A DNA stretch of 64,000 bases from M3007 sp032115775 (lineage in GTDB: Bacteria > Bacteroidota > Bacteroidia > Chitinophagales > Saprospiraceae). Below the pieces are notes generated by a model. The model searched no databases, was not told the origin of the DNA, and worked only from the letters and a program-made list of their open reading frames with translations. Each line of letters begins with the position of its first letter. The first letter of the stretch is position 1. The position numbers and the translations under genes are program-made. The stretch is taken from NCBI GenBank assembly GCA_032115775.1, contig JAUMBL010000060.1, positions 9,852 through 73,851 of the forward strand. The letters run 5' to 3'. Shown here piece by piece: positions 6,835-15,406 of this stretch.

Positions 6835-8661
6835 ATGCCGGTTAAACCACTCTTCGAGTATCTCTACGATCAATACCGCGAAACGCCGCAGGAACGCGCC
6901 TACGGGCACAAAGTGAACGACCAGTGGGTCTTTTACTCTACCCGGGAAATGGTGGATATGGTCAACCGAATCAGCGTGGGTCTGCTGCGCTTGGGGCTGA
7001 AGCCCGGCGATAAGGTCGGCACGGTGGTGTACCGCACGCTGCCGGAATGGGTGGCGCTGGATTTCGCCATGCTGCAAATCGGCGTGCTCAACGTCCCGAT
7101 GTATCCGACCATCGCCGCGCGCGAATACGAGTATATCCTCCACGAAGCCGAGGTGCAATACTGCGTGGTGGGCGATGCGGATCTGTACGACAAAATCAAC
7201 GCCGCAAAACCCAACGTGCCCGGACTGAAGGAGATTTTCAGTTTTTACGAACACCCCAATGCGCGCAAATGGGACGTGCTCATGGCCGAACCCGGCTGCG
7301 ACCTGTCGGAGGTGGAACGCCTCAAGGCCGCCGTCCAACTCGACGATGTTTGCACCTATATCTATACCTCCGGCACCACCGGCAACCCGAAGGGCGTGAT
7401 GCTCAGCCACCGGAATATTTCGTATAATGTCGAGTGCATGCGCGACCTGATCCCGTACAAACCGGGGGACCAACTGCTGAGCTTCCTGCCGGTCAGCCAC
7501 AGCTTCGAGCGGGCCGTCGTATATGCCATGACCGGCTACGGCCTGAGCGTCCTCTTTACCGGCACCGACAACCTGGGCGGCGAAACGGGAGACCTGCGCA
7601 CGATCCGCCCGCAACTGTTCACCACGGTGCCGCGCCTGCTGGAAAAAGTCTATGATAAAATCTATGCCAAAGGCTACGAATTGAAAGGCGCTAAACGCGC
7701 CATCTTCTTCTGGGCTATGAATCTGGCCGATACCTGGGATTTCGACCAAAAACCCGGCCCCTGGAAAGCGCTGCAATGGCGGATCGCCGACAAACTGGTG
7801 TTCTCCAAATGGCGCGAAGCCCTGGGAGGCCGCATCAAGGGCATTATCACCGGCGCCAATGCCTGCCCAGTCAAGATCATGCGCGTGTTCAATGCCGCCG
7901 GAATCCCCGTCCGGGAAGGCTACGGACTGACGGAAACGGCGCCGGCTATCTCCTTCAACCACTTCGCCCCCGGCGGCGCTAAACTCGGCACGGTCGGACA
8001 GCCCTTCGAAGGAACGGACATCCGGATCGAAGCGCACCCGGAATACGGGGAAGGCGCCGGCGAAATCCTGGCGAAAAGCCCGGGCGTCATGGCCGGTTAT
8101 TTCAAACAGCCGGAACGAACCGAAGAGGTGATCCGAATCATCAACGGGGAGCGCTGGCTCGCCACCGGCGATGTGGGCCGCCTGATAGAAGGCGCAGACG
8201 GCCGGACATTTCTGAAAATTACCGACCGCAAAAAAGAACTGCTCAAAACCAGCGGCGGCAAATACGTGGCGCCCGCGCCGATTGAAACCCTGCTCAAAGA
8301 ACACTATCTCGTGGAGCAGGCCATGATCGTGGGCGAAAACAGAAACTACGTCTGCGCCCTGATCGTCCCCTCCGAAGACGGATTACGCGAATGGTGCAAC
8401 CGCCACGAAATTCCCTGGACCAACGTGCGGGAAGCCATCCAACACCCACAGGTGATCGAACGCTTCCAAATGCTGGTGGAACGCATCAATCCGTATTTTG
8501 GGAAAATCGAACAAATCAAAAAATTCACCCTCCTGCCCGATCTCTGGGAGCCGACTAAAAAAGACGGCTCGGAAGCGGAACTCACGCCGACGATGAAACT
8601 CAAGCGCCGCGTGATCATGGATAAATTTAAACGGGAGGTGGACGCCATGTACGCGCAGTAG
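6835..8661 (+). CDS. Long-chain fatty-acid-CoA ligase (AMP-forming)
   Basis: This 608-residue adenylate-forming enzyme activates fatty acids to acyl-CoA through an acyl-AMP. The P-loop-like motif YTSGTTGNPKGVMLSHRN starts near residue 177. The second signature EGYGLTETAP and the C-terminal hinge region ITDRKKELLKTSGGK with its catalytic lysine are present. The length and the FadD15-type LSFLPVSHSFERAV segment fit the long-chain group. There is no signal peptide, so it should act in the cytoplasm or at the inner face of the membrane. A strong palindrome follows the stop and separates it from the convergent DUF4197 gene. Confidence 0.93.
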   Translation: MPVKPLFEYLYDQYRETPQERAYGHKVNDQWVFYSTREMVDMVNRISVGLLRLGLKPGDKVGTVVYRTLPEWVALDFAMLQIGVLNVPMYPTIAAREYEYILHEAEVQYCVVGDADLYDKINAAKPNVPGLKEIFSFYEHPNARKWDVLMAEPGCDLSEVERLKAAVQLDDVCTYIYTSGTTGNPKGVMLSHRNISYNVECMRDLIPYKPGDQLLSFLPVSHSFERAVVYAMTGYGLSVLFTGTDNLGGETGDLRTIRPQLFTTVPRLLEKVYDKIYAKGYELKGAKRAIFFWAMNLADTWDFDQKPGPWKALQWRIADKLVFSKWREALGGRIKGIITGANACPVKIMRVFNAAGIPVREGYGLTETAPAISFNHFAPGGAKLGTVGQPFEGTDIRIEAHPEYGEGAGEILAKSPGVMAGYFKQPERTEEVIRIINGERWLATGDVGRLIEGADGRTFLKITDRKKELLKTSGGKYVAPAPIETLLKEHYLVEQAMIVGENRNYVCALIVPSEDGLREWCNRHEIPWTNVREAIQHPQVIERFQMLVERINPYFGKIEQIKKFTLLPDLWEPTKKDGSEAELTPTMKLKRRVIMDKFKREVDAMYAQ

Positions 8662-8675
8662 CGCGGGGAGGCAGT

Positions 8676-8728
8676 TTTTTGCGCTTGTCCTGGATTTTTC
8701 AAAGAAAAATCCAGGACAAGCGCAAAAA
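8676..8728. terminator. Bidirectional terminator palindrome
   Basis: A perfect 25-bp stem with a 3-nt loop: the left arm starts TTTTTGCGCTTGTCC and the right arm ends GGACAAGCGCAAAAA. It lies between the convergent acyl-CoA synthetase and DUF4197 genes, with a T-run on each outgoing side, as expected of an intrinsic terminator serving both. Confidence 0.85.
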
Positions 8729-8736
8729 CCGGCGAT

Positions 8737-9471
8737 TTATTTGTCTTGTTTTGCAAACACTTTTTTCAACAGCGGGCTGGTGCGCTGATCGACGTTGGCG
8801 CGGATGCCCTTTTCTTTTTTCTCTACCAGACTGAACAAGCCCGCGAGCGCCTTCGTCGTCACGTGGTCGTCGAGTTCCGGGTTCGTTTTTTCCACAAGCG
8901 GGATTTTATTGTACACCGTCACGGCCTCGCGCCAGTAGGTACGGGCGTTCACTTTGTCGAGGGATTCCTGGATGACCGGTTTGAACTCTGCGTACAGGCT
9001 TTTATACGTGCTTTTTTCGAGGTAGCGCGTAGCGGCGTCGGGATTGCCCATGAGGATGTTCATGGCGTCCTGGAAGGTCATTTGTTTGATCGCCTGGACG
9101 AAGATCGGTTTTGCTTTTGCGGCGGCGTCCTCCGCCGCGCGGTTCATGCGCTCGGTGAGATCGGCCTCTACGTTGCCGAAGCCCGGCACATTTTTCAATT
9201 TAGATACGACCTTTTGGGCTTCTTCCGGCACGAGAATTTTGTACGGACTGCCGAAATACCCGTTTTTAGCGGATAAAAAGTCCACGGCCTCGCCGATCCC
9301 GTTATTCAGGGCCTCTTTCAGGCCGCCGCCGATTTCGTCTTGGGTGAGGTCGCCGCCGGCTACTTTTTCAACGGTTTGCTTGGCTTTATCCAGTACTTTT
9401 CCGAATTGGGCTTGGGCGGTGTGCATGCCGAGCAACAGCGCCGGCAGCAACAGAAGTGATTTTTTTACCAT
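8737..9471 (-). CDS. Secreted DUF4197-family protein
   Basis: This 244-residue protein has a signal peptide of about 21 residues (hydrophobic core LLLLPALLLG, then AQAQ). The mature part has the arrangement of DUF4197 proteins: a conserved GLKEALNNGIGEAVDFLS segment, then a region rich in NVPGFGNVEADLTERMNRAAEDAA and an ARTYWREAVTVYNKIP segment. The family is common in Bacteroidota and Proteobacteria and has no established function. It is convergent with the acyl-CoA synthetase gene and shares its terminator. Confidence 0.85.
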   Translation of the reverse strand: MVKKSLLLLPALLLGMHTAQAQFGKVLDKAKQTVEKVAGGDLTQDEIGGGLKEALNNGIGEAVDFLSAKNGYFGSPYKILVPEEAQKVVSKLKNVPGFGNVEADLTERMNRAAEDAAAKAKPIFVQAIKQMTFQDAMNILMGNPDAATRYLEKSTYKSLYAEFKPVIQESLDKVNARTYWREAVTVYNKIPLVEKTNPELDDHVTTKALAGLFSLVEKKEKGIRANVDQRTSPLLKKVFAKQDK

Positions 9472-9585
9472 TTTTGCGTTTGTGTTTGTTTACTTGTAAA
9501 CGCAAAGATGCGGGTGCGCGCTGAAAGACGGGATCGGATTAAACAATCTTTAACGATTGGTATTTGAAGGTGTTGTGAAAAAAGT

Positions 9586-9675
9586 ATTTCGCCGCCTTCG
9601 GCGGCGAAATAAAATGGTGAACAGTTGTCTTTTTTTGATTTTTTTATAAAAAAAATCAAAAAAAGACAACTGTTC
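9586..9675. repeat. Composite palindrome E1 (GC hairpin plus long T/A-core palindrome)
   Basis: The GC hairpin is at 9586-9610 (ATTTCGCCGCC, loop, GGCGGCGAAAT). The long palindrome at 9619-9675 has arms GAACAGTTGTC and a core of T7-GA-T7 against A8-TC-A7. It lies after the maeB stop, probably as its terminator, and upstream of the DUF4197 gene. Confidence 0.85.
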
Positions 9676-9741
9676 AGAATATTATTTTCATTTGAGAAGA
9701 GTCAAGAGCCAATCCTTCATAATGACACGGCTCAGCAGTTA

Positions 9742-12027
9742 TCACGACTGCGCATCCACGGCCGCCAGCGCCACCATATCCACGATTTCCCGGACCGACG
9801 CGCCGAGTTGAAGCACGTGCACTGGTTTTTTCAAGCCCATAATCAGGGGGCCGATTTTTTCGATGCCGGCCAGTTCCTTTACCAGGTTGTAGGCGATATT
9901 CGAGGCGGACAAGTTGGGGAAAATCAGAATGTTGGCGCGTTGATCCTTCAAGTCGCTGAAAGAATAATACTGGCGCATAAGATCCGTATCGAAGGCAAGA
10001 TGCGCCTGCATTTCCCCTTCCACGATCCAGTCGGGATGTTTTGCTTTCAGGATATGGGTGGCCTCCCGCATTTTCTCCGCATCGCCGTCGCCGGGCACTG
10101 AACCGAAATTGGAGTACGTGAGCAGCGCAATGCGAGGCGTCAGGTTGAATTTCTCCGCCTCTCGGGCAGACAATTCGGCGATTTCGACAATTTCTTCCAC
10201 CGTCGGATTGAAATTGATGGTGGTATCTGCCAGGAAAACGGGGCCGAAGCGGGTCATCAGGATGTACATACCGGCTACCCGGCGCACCCCTTCCCGGGCG
10301 CCGATGATGCGCAAGGCCGGGCGGATGGTATCGGGATACTTGCGGCCCAGGCCGCTGATCATCGCATCCGCCTCGCCGGTTTCCACCATCATGGCGCCGA
10401 AGTAATTGCGGCGGCGCATTGTAAGCGAGGCCTCCACGCGGATCACCCCTTTGCGCTTGCGTTTTTCATAGTAAATATCGGCATATCGCTCCAGCCGGTC
10501 TTTTTCATCCTGGGTGAGGGGGTTGCCCGGGTCAATAATTTCCACGCCGGGGAGTTCGATGAAATTTTCCGCCAGGATTTCCCGGATACGGTCTATGTCG
10601 CCGAGCAAGACAGGCGTTGCGATGCCCTCCTCGATGACGATCCGGGCGGCTTTGAGCAGGGAGATATTTTCCGCTTCGGCAAAGACTACGCGTTTGCGTT
10701 GCCGGCGCGCTTTGGTTTGCAGCACGCGGGTGAGCGTATTGTCCATCCCGAGGCGTTTGGAGAGTTGCAGGGTGTAGGCATCCCAGTCGGTGATCGGGTG
10801 TTGCGCCACGCCGGATTCCATGGCGGCGCGGGCGACGGCCGGCGCGACGGAGGTCAGCAGGCGCGGATCTACCGGTTTGGGAATGATATAATCGCGGCCG
10901 TACACCAGATTGGTGGTATTATAGGCCGTATTGACGATATCCGGCACCGGTTTTTTGGCCAGATCGGCCAGGGCGCGCACGGCGGCGAGTTTCATCTCTT
11001 CGTTGATCGCCTTGGAGCGCACGTCGAGCGCGCCGCGGAAAATAAAGGGAAATCCGAGCACATTGTTGACCTGGTTGGGGAAATCGGAGCGACCGGTGGC
11101 CATTATGATATCTTTACGGGCTGCCGTTGCCTCATCGTAGCTGATCTCCGGCGTAGGGTTTGCCATGGCAAACACAATGCAATCGGGCGCCATGCTTTGC
11201 ACCATCTCCCGATTGAGGATATTCCCCTTGGAAAGTCCGACAAATACGTCCGCGCCGACCAGCGCCTCTGCCAGGGTCGTACCGGCCGGTTTGCTGTCGT
11301 TGACGAACTCCATTTTCTTGCCGTCGAGGTTGTTGCGCGAGGAATGCAGCAGACCCTTGCTGTCGAACATAAAAATATGCTCTTTCCGGGCGCCGAGCGC
11401 ACAGTACAGGCGGGTGCAGGAAATCGCGGAAGCGCCGGCGCCGTTGACCACGATTTTTACTTTATCAATATCCTTATTTACCAGTTCGAGGGCATTGAGC
11501 AACGCGGCGGCGCTGATAATCGCCGTGCCGTGCTGATCGTCGTGCATCACCGGAATATTAAGTTCCTTTTTCAGCCGCTCTTCGATCTCAAAGCATTCCG
11601 GCGCAGAAATATCCTCAAGGTTGACGCCGCCAAAGGTGGGTTCCAGAATTTTGACCGTCCGGACAAACTCGTCCACGTCCTTGGTATCCAGTTCGATATC
11701 GAACACGTCAATATCTGCGTAGATTTTGAACAACAAGCCTTTGCCCTCCATGACCGGTTTGCTGGCTGCCGCGCCGATATCGCCCAAGCCGAGTACGGCC
11801 GTCCCGTTGCTGATGACCGCCACGAGGTTGCCTTTGGCCGTGTATTTATAAACGTCTTCAGGATTGTCGGCAATGGCCAGGCAGGGCTCCGCAACGCCGG
11901 GCGAATACGCCAGCGAAAGATCGCGCTGGTTGGCGGTTTCTTTGGAGGGGATCACCTCGATTTTTCCAGGCCGCCCTTTGGCGTGGTAATGCAGGGCTTC
12001 TTCTTTGAAATTTCTTTGCTTTTGCAT
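9742..12027 (-). CDS. maeB: NADP-dependent malic enzyme fused to a phosphotransacetylase-like domain
   Basis: This 761-residue, two-domain enzyme decarboxylates malate to pyruvate, normally reducing NADP. About residues 1-425 are the malic enzyme part, with SLAYSPGVAEPC, KGNLVAVISNGTAVLGLGDIG and the dinucleotide-binding VVNGAGASAISC. Residues 430-761 resemble phosphate acetyltransferase, a domain known in MaeB proteins to be regulatory rather than catalytic. The length is standard. The gap to the divergent thiolase gene (12028-12143) likely holds both promoters: the thiolase side has a good -7 box, and the maeB side has TACTTTCG as a weaker match. Confidence 0.95.
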   Translation of the reverse strand: MQKQRNFKEEALHYHAKGRPGKIEVIPSKETANQRDLSLAYSPGVAEPCLAIADNPEDVYKYTAKGNLVAVISNGTAVLGLGDIGAAASKPVMEGKGLLFKIYADIDVFDIELDTKDVDEFVRTVKILEPTFGGVNLEDISAPECFEIEERLKKELNIPVMHDDQHGTAIISAAALLNALELVNKDIDKVKIVVNGAGASAISCTRLYCALGARKEHIFMFDSKGLLHSSRNNLDGKKMEFVNDSKPAGTTLAEALVGADVFVGLSKGNILNREMVQSMAPDCIVFAMANPTPEISYDEATAARKDIIMATGRSDFPNQVNNVLGFPFIFRGALDVRSKAINEEMKLAAVRALADLAKKPVPDIVNTAYNTTNLVYGRDYIIPKPVDPRLLTSVAPAVARAAMESGVAQHPITDWDAYTLQLSKRLGMDNTLTRVLQTKARRQRKRVVFAEAENISLLKAARIVIEEGIATPVLLGDIDRIREILAENFIELPGVEIIDPGNPLTQDEKDRLERYADIYYEKRKRKGVIRVEASLTMRRRNYFGAMMVETGEADAMISGLGRKYPDTIRPALRIIGAREGVRRVAGMYILMTRFGPVFLADTTINFNPTVEEIVEIAELSAREAEKFNLTPRIALLTYSNFGSVPGDGDAEKMREATHILKAKHPDWIVEGEMQAHLAFDTDLMRQYYSFSDLKDQRANILIFPNLSASNIAYNLVKELAGIEKIGPLIMGLKKPVHVLQLGASVREIVDMVALAAVDAQS

Positions 12028-12097
12028 GTTTGTCGGTTTTATCCGGCGCGAAAGTAAAGAGTATGGATTGATTTTTTTATTCGACGTTGCGAAGAGT

Positions 12098-12105
12098 TAC
12101 CTTTG
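12098..12105 (+). promoter_or_regulatory. Putative -7 promoter box for the thiolase gene
   Basis: TACCTTTG matches the Bacteroidota -7 consensus TAnnTTTG and lies 38 nt upstream of the thiolase ATG. No well-placed TTG -33 element is evident (the nearest candidate, at 12068-12070, is too far away), so confidence is moderate. Confidence 0.5.
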
Positions 12106-12143
12106 CCTGACAATTTCAAGTCCCAAACCTGCTCGTACTTCTT

Positions 12144-13346
12144 ATGGACGCATATATTATTGACGGAATTCGGACGCCCATCGGCGCCTTCGCGGGCGCC
12201 CTCGCGCCGGTGCGCACGGACGACCTCGGCGCACACGTACTCAAAGCCCTGGTGGAAAGACACCCGGAAATCCCGCTGGACGCCTACGACGACGTCATCC
12301 TGGGCTGCGCCAACCAGGCGGGCGAGGACAATCGCAACGCGGCGCGGATGTGCCTGCTTTTGGCCGGACTGCCCTGGACGGTACCCGGCGAGACGGTCAA
12401 CCGCCTCTGCGCCTCCGGCCTGTCCGCCGCCGTCCAAGCCGCCCGGGCGATCCGGGCCGGCGACGGCGATTTGTTTATCAGCGCCGGTCTGGAACACATG
12501 ACCCGAGGCCCCTGGGTGATTTCCAAAACCGCCAAACCCTTCGGAAACGACGCCCAAATGTACGACAGCAGCTTCGGCTGGCGCTTCATCAACCCCCGCA
12601 TGGAAGCCCTCTACGGCGTGGAAGCCATGGGAAAAACAGCCGAAAACCTGGCGGAAGCATTCGGCATCAGCCGGGAAGACCAGGACGCCTTCGCCCTGTG
12701 GTCGCAGCAAAAAGCCGCCCGCGCCCGGCAAAACGGCCGACTGGCGCTGGAGATCACCCCCGTGCCCATTCCGCAACGCAAAGGCGATCCGGTGCTGTTT
12801 GAACAGGATGAATTTCTGAAGCCCGATACTACGCTGGAAGCATTGGCGAAACTCAAACCCGCTTTCCAGAAAAACGGCTCCGTCACCGCCGGAAACGCCT
12901 CCGGACTCAACGACGGCGCAGCCGCCCTGATCCTCGCTTCCGACAAAGCCGTGGCGCAATACGGCCTCCAACCCCTCGCCCGCATCCGGAGTTCGGCCGT
13001 CACCGGCGTGGAACCGCGCATCATGGGCATCGGGCCGGTCAGCGCGACCCGGAAAGCCCTGGAAAAAGCCGGACTCCAACTGGCCGACGTGGATCTCATC
13101 GAACTGAATGAGGCCTTCGCCGCGCAAAGCCTGGCCGTCACCCGGAGCCTGGGACTAGCCGACGACGATCCGCGCATCAACCCCAACGGCGGCGCGATCG
13201 CGCTGGGACACCCGCTCGGCATGTCGGGCGCGCGTATCCTGCTCTCCGCCGCCCTCGAACTGCAACAACAGCAAAAACGCTATGCGCTGGTAACCATGTG
13301 CGTGGGCGTCGGCCAGGGATACGCCGCCCTGATCGAGCGGGTATAG
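12144..13346 (+). CDS. Acetyl-CoA C-acyltransferase (thiolase, PcaF/PaaJ-like)
   Basis: This 400-residue degradative thiolase cleaves or forms 3-ketoacyl-CoA. The nucleophile Cys89 is in VNRLCASGL, and His356 (GGAIALGHPLGMSGAR) and Cys386 (TMCVGVGQG) complete the catalytic set. The N-terminal VILGCANQAGEDNRNAARM segment is characteristic of 3-oxoadipyl-CoA thiolases, but no aromatic degradation genes surround it, so general beta-oxidation remains possible. A membrane protein gene starts 32 nt downstream and may be cotranscribed. The acyl-CoA synthetase and enoyl-CoA hydratase elsewhere in this window could act in the same pathway. Confidence 0.93.
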   Translation: MDAYIIDGIRTPIGAFAGALAPVRTDDLGAHVLKALVERHPEIPLDAYDDVILGCANQAGEDNRNAARMCLLLAGLPWTVPGETVNRLCASGLSAAVQAARAIRAGDGDLFISAGLEHMTRGPWVISKTAKPFGNDAQMYDSSFGWRFINPRMEALYGVEAMGKTAENLAEAFGISREDQDAFALWSQQKAARARQNGRLALEITPVPIPQRKGDPVLFEQDEFLKPDTTLEALAKLKPAFQKNGSVTAGNASGLNDGAAALILASDKAVAQYGLQPLARIRSSAVTGVEPRIMGIGPVSATRKALEKAGLQLADVDLIELNEAFAAQSLAVTRSLGLADDDPRINPNGGAIALGHPLGMSGARILLSAALELQQQQKRYALVTMCVGVGQGYAALIERV

Positions 13347-13378
13347 CGTTACCCTCCACACCTTCTACCCGTTCGACT

Positions 13379-15178
13379 ATGCAAAACCGTCTTTCCCTCT
13401 TCGCAGTCCTCGCCGGCGCCTTGCTCATCCTTTGGGGCGGCCTGTTTTTTTACCCTAAATGGAAAATGGCGGGCACGGAAGCCACGATTGGCTGGGACGT
13501 GTCAGGTTATTACGCTTATTTGCCGGCGGCGTTTATTTACCACGACTTGGAAAAGGCGACTTTTCTGGATACGATTATTCCAAAATACCAGCCTACGCCC
13601 GGAAAGATGCAGGGTTTCTGGCATTGGTCGGGCGCCTACATCATGAAATACTCCATGGGGCAGGCGCTGCAATTTTTACCCTGGTTTGCCCTTGCGCACA
13701 CGGTAGCGGCGCCGCTGGGCTATCCGGCCGACGGCTACTCGCTGCCGTACCAGGCGGCGATCAGCTGGGGCAGCCTGCTGATTGCGCTGCTGGGACTTTG
13801 GGTGGCCCGGCGCAATCTGCTGTTGTTCTTTTCGGATCGGGCTACGGCCGCCGCGCTGGCCCTACTGGTATTTGGCACGAACTACCTCAATTATACGGCC
13901 ATTGACCACGCCATGACCCACAACTGGCTGTTTGCCTGCTACAGTATGCTGATTTACGCCGTTATCCGCTTTTACCGGAAGCCGGGTTTCGGCTGGGCGG
14001 CGGCCATCGGGATCCTGCTGGGCTGGGCGGCGCTCACGCGCCCCAGCGAACTGGTCGCCTGCGCGCTGCCGGTGTTGTGGGGCGTCGCGGATCGCGAAGG
14101 ACTGCGCGCGCGGGCCGCGCTGATCGCCCGGCATTGGCCTAAATACCTGTTGGCAGGCGCGCTGATGGCGGCCATCGGATTTTTGCAACTGGCATATTGG
14201 AAATCTTACGGCAAAGAATGGACGATTTACTCGTATGAAGATCAAGGCTTTGACTGGACGACCCCGCATGTGGCCGATGTTTTGTTCAGTTTTAAAGCCG
14301 GCTGGCTGATTTACTCCCCGCTGATGGTGTTTGCACTCATCGGTTTATTTTTTTTATATAAAAAACAGCGATCGCTCTTTCCGACGGTGCTCCTGTTTTC
14401 CCTGCTGAACCTGTACGTGGTGAGCGCCTGGAGTATCTGGTGGTACGGCGGCGGCCTGGGCATGCGCGCCCTGGTGCAGAGTTATGCGGTGTGGCTGTTT
14501 CCGTTGGCTGCGTTTATGGAATGGGTTGTCGGGAAAAACGGGCGACTGGCTGCCTTCTCGCCGGTGCTGGCAGCGGGCATTTGGCTCAATTTGTGGTGGA
14601 CTCGGGAGGCGCATGCGGGCCGCGGCGCGTTCGTGTCCGAACAAATGACCCAGGCCTTTTTCCTGCAGGTCGTCGGTCGCAACCACTTCGACCGCACATG
14701 GCTCAAATTGCTGGACGCCGCGGAGATATTCCCGGCTGAAACCCGGCGAAACGTACAGGTAATCTACACCCGTGATTTTGAGCCGGATTCCGTCGGGGTC
14801 ACCCGCGAGCGCCCGATTGAAGGCGCCCAGTCGCTGCTGCTGAGTCGGGAAACGCAATTTTCGCCGGAATATACCCTGCCGTCAATGCGCGCCGGAAGCG
14901 GCTGGTTGCGCGCGTCGGTTACGTTTGCCTGCGCGCCCAAGGAATGGGAATGGTGGCGGATGACGCAACTGATCGTGAAATTTTACGACCGGGATCGGGT
15001 GGTGAAAGAGGCGATGATTCGCCTGCAACGGCATGCCGACGGCGAGGAAATTCGCACCGCCTTTTTGGATACCCGGATTCCCGATCAGCCTTTTGATCGG
15101 GCGGTAATCCTGTTCTGGAATGCGGACAGTGACAAGCAAATCCGTTTGGATGCGCTGCGCGTCGAGACCTTTGAGTAA
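13379..15178 (+). CDS. Polytopic membrane protein, GT-C glycosyltransferase-like
   Basis: A 599-residue protein when started at the ATG at 13379; a longer in-frame start at 13298 would overlap the thiolase gene and lacks a matching hydrophobic N-terminus. The N-terminus is an uncleaved hydrophobic helix, followed by a WDVSGYYAYLPAAFIYHD loop and about ten membrane segments to residue ~430. This resembles Bacteroidota glycosyltransferases of the dolichyl-phosphate-mannose (GT-C) superfamily, with an acidic pair in the first large loop. The final ~160 residues are soluble and probably periplasmic. The sugar and acceptor are unknown, and the family call is from architecture only. Confidence 0.6.
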   Translation: MQNRLSLFAVLAGALLILWGGLFFYPKWKMAGTEATIGWDVSGYYAYLPAAFIYHDLEKATFLDTIIPKYQPTPGKMQGFWHWSGAYIMKYSMGQALQFLPWFALAHTVAAPLGYPADGYSLPYQAAISWGSLLIALLGLWVARRNLLLFFSDRATAAALALLVFGTNYLNYTAIDHAMTHNWLFACYSMLIYAVIRFYRKPGFGWAAAIGILLGWAALTRPSELVACALPVLWGVADREGLRARAALIARHWPKYLLAGALMAAIGFLQLAYWKSYGKEWTIYSYEDQGFDWTTPHVADVLFSFKAGWLIYSPLMVFALIGLFFLYKKQRSLFPTVLLFSLLNLYVVSAWSIWWYGGGLGMRALVQSYAVWLFPLAAFMEWVVGKNGRLAAFSPVLAAGIWLNLWWTREAHAGRGAFVSEQMTQAFFLQVVGRNHFDRTWLKLLDAAEIFPAETRRNVQVIYTRDFEPDSVGVTRERPIEGAQSLLLSRETQFSPEYTLPSMRAGSGWLRASVTFACAPKEWEWWRMTQLIVKFYDRDRVVKEAMIRLQRHADGEEIRTAFLDTRIPDQPFDRAVILFWNADSDKQIRLDALRVETFE

Positions 15179-15195
15179 AAGTTACTATTAAACTG

Positions 15196-15385
15196 AACCC
15201 CGAAGGGGTGACATTATTCTATATCGGTTGGCGGGTTGCCGTTGAAACCCCGAAGGGGTGACATTATTCTATATCGGTTGGCGGGTTGCCGTTGAAACCC
15301 CGAAGGGGTGACATTATTCTAGCTCGGTTGGCGTATTGATGTTAAAACCCCGAAGGGGTGACATTATTCTATATCGGTTGGTTTT
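15196..15385. repeat. Four-unit tandem array, 50-bp period, of the CCCCGAAGGGG hairpin repeat
   Basis: Units begin at 15196, 15246, 15296 and 15346. Each has a 25-bp hairpin motif (core CCCCGAAGGGGTGACATTAT) and a 25-bp spacer reading TATATCGGTTGGCGGGTTGC and a few more bases. The spacers are nearly identical, apart from a handful of changes in unit 3 and a truncated unit 4. It lies between the convergent membrane protein gene and bshA. Confidence 0.92.
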
Positions 15386-15406
15386 TGCCTACCGGACAAA
15401 CAACCG

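Noticed and set aside
13298..13378. Longer N-terminus for the membrane glycosyltransferase-like protein
   Set aside because: It would overlap the thiolase coding sequence, and its translation is Arg/Pro-rich; the ATG at 13379 directly precedes a hydrophobic segment.
15196..15385. CRISPR-like regular spacing of a 25-bp repeat and 25-bp spacers
   Set aside because: The spacers are almost the same sequence in every unit, the repeat is also scattered singly elsewhere, and no cas genes are present.
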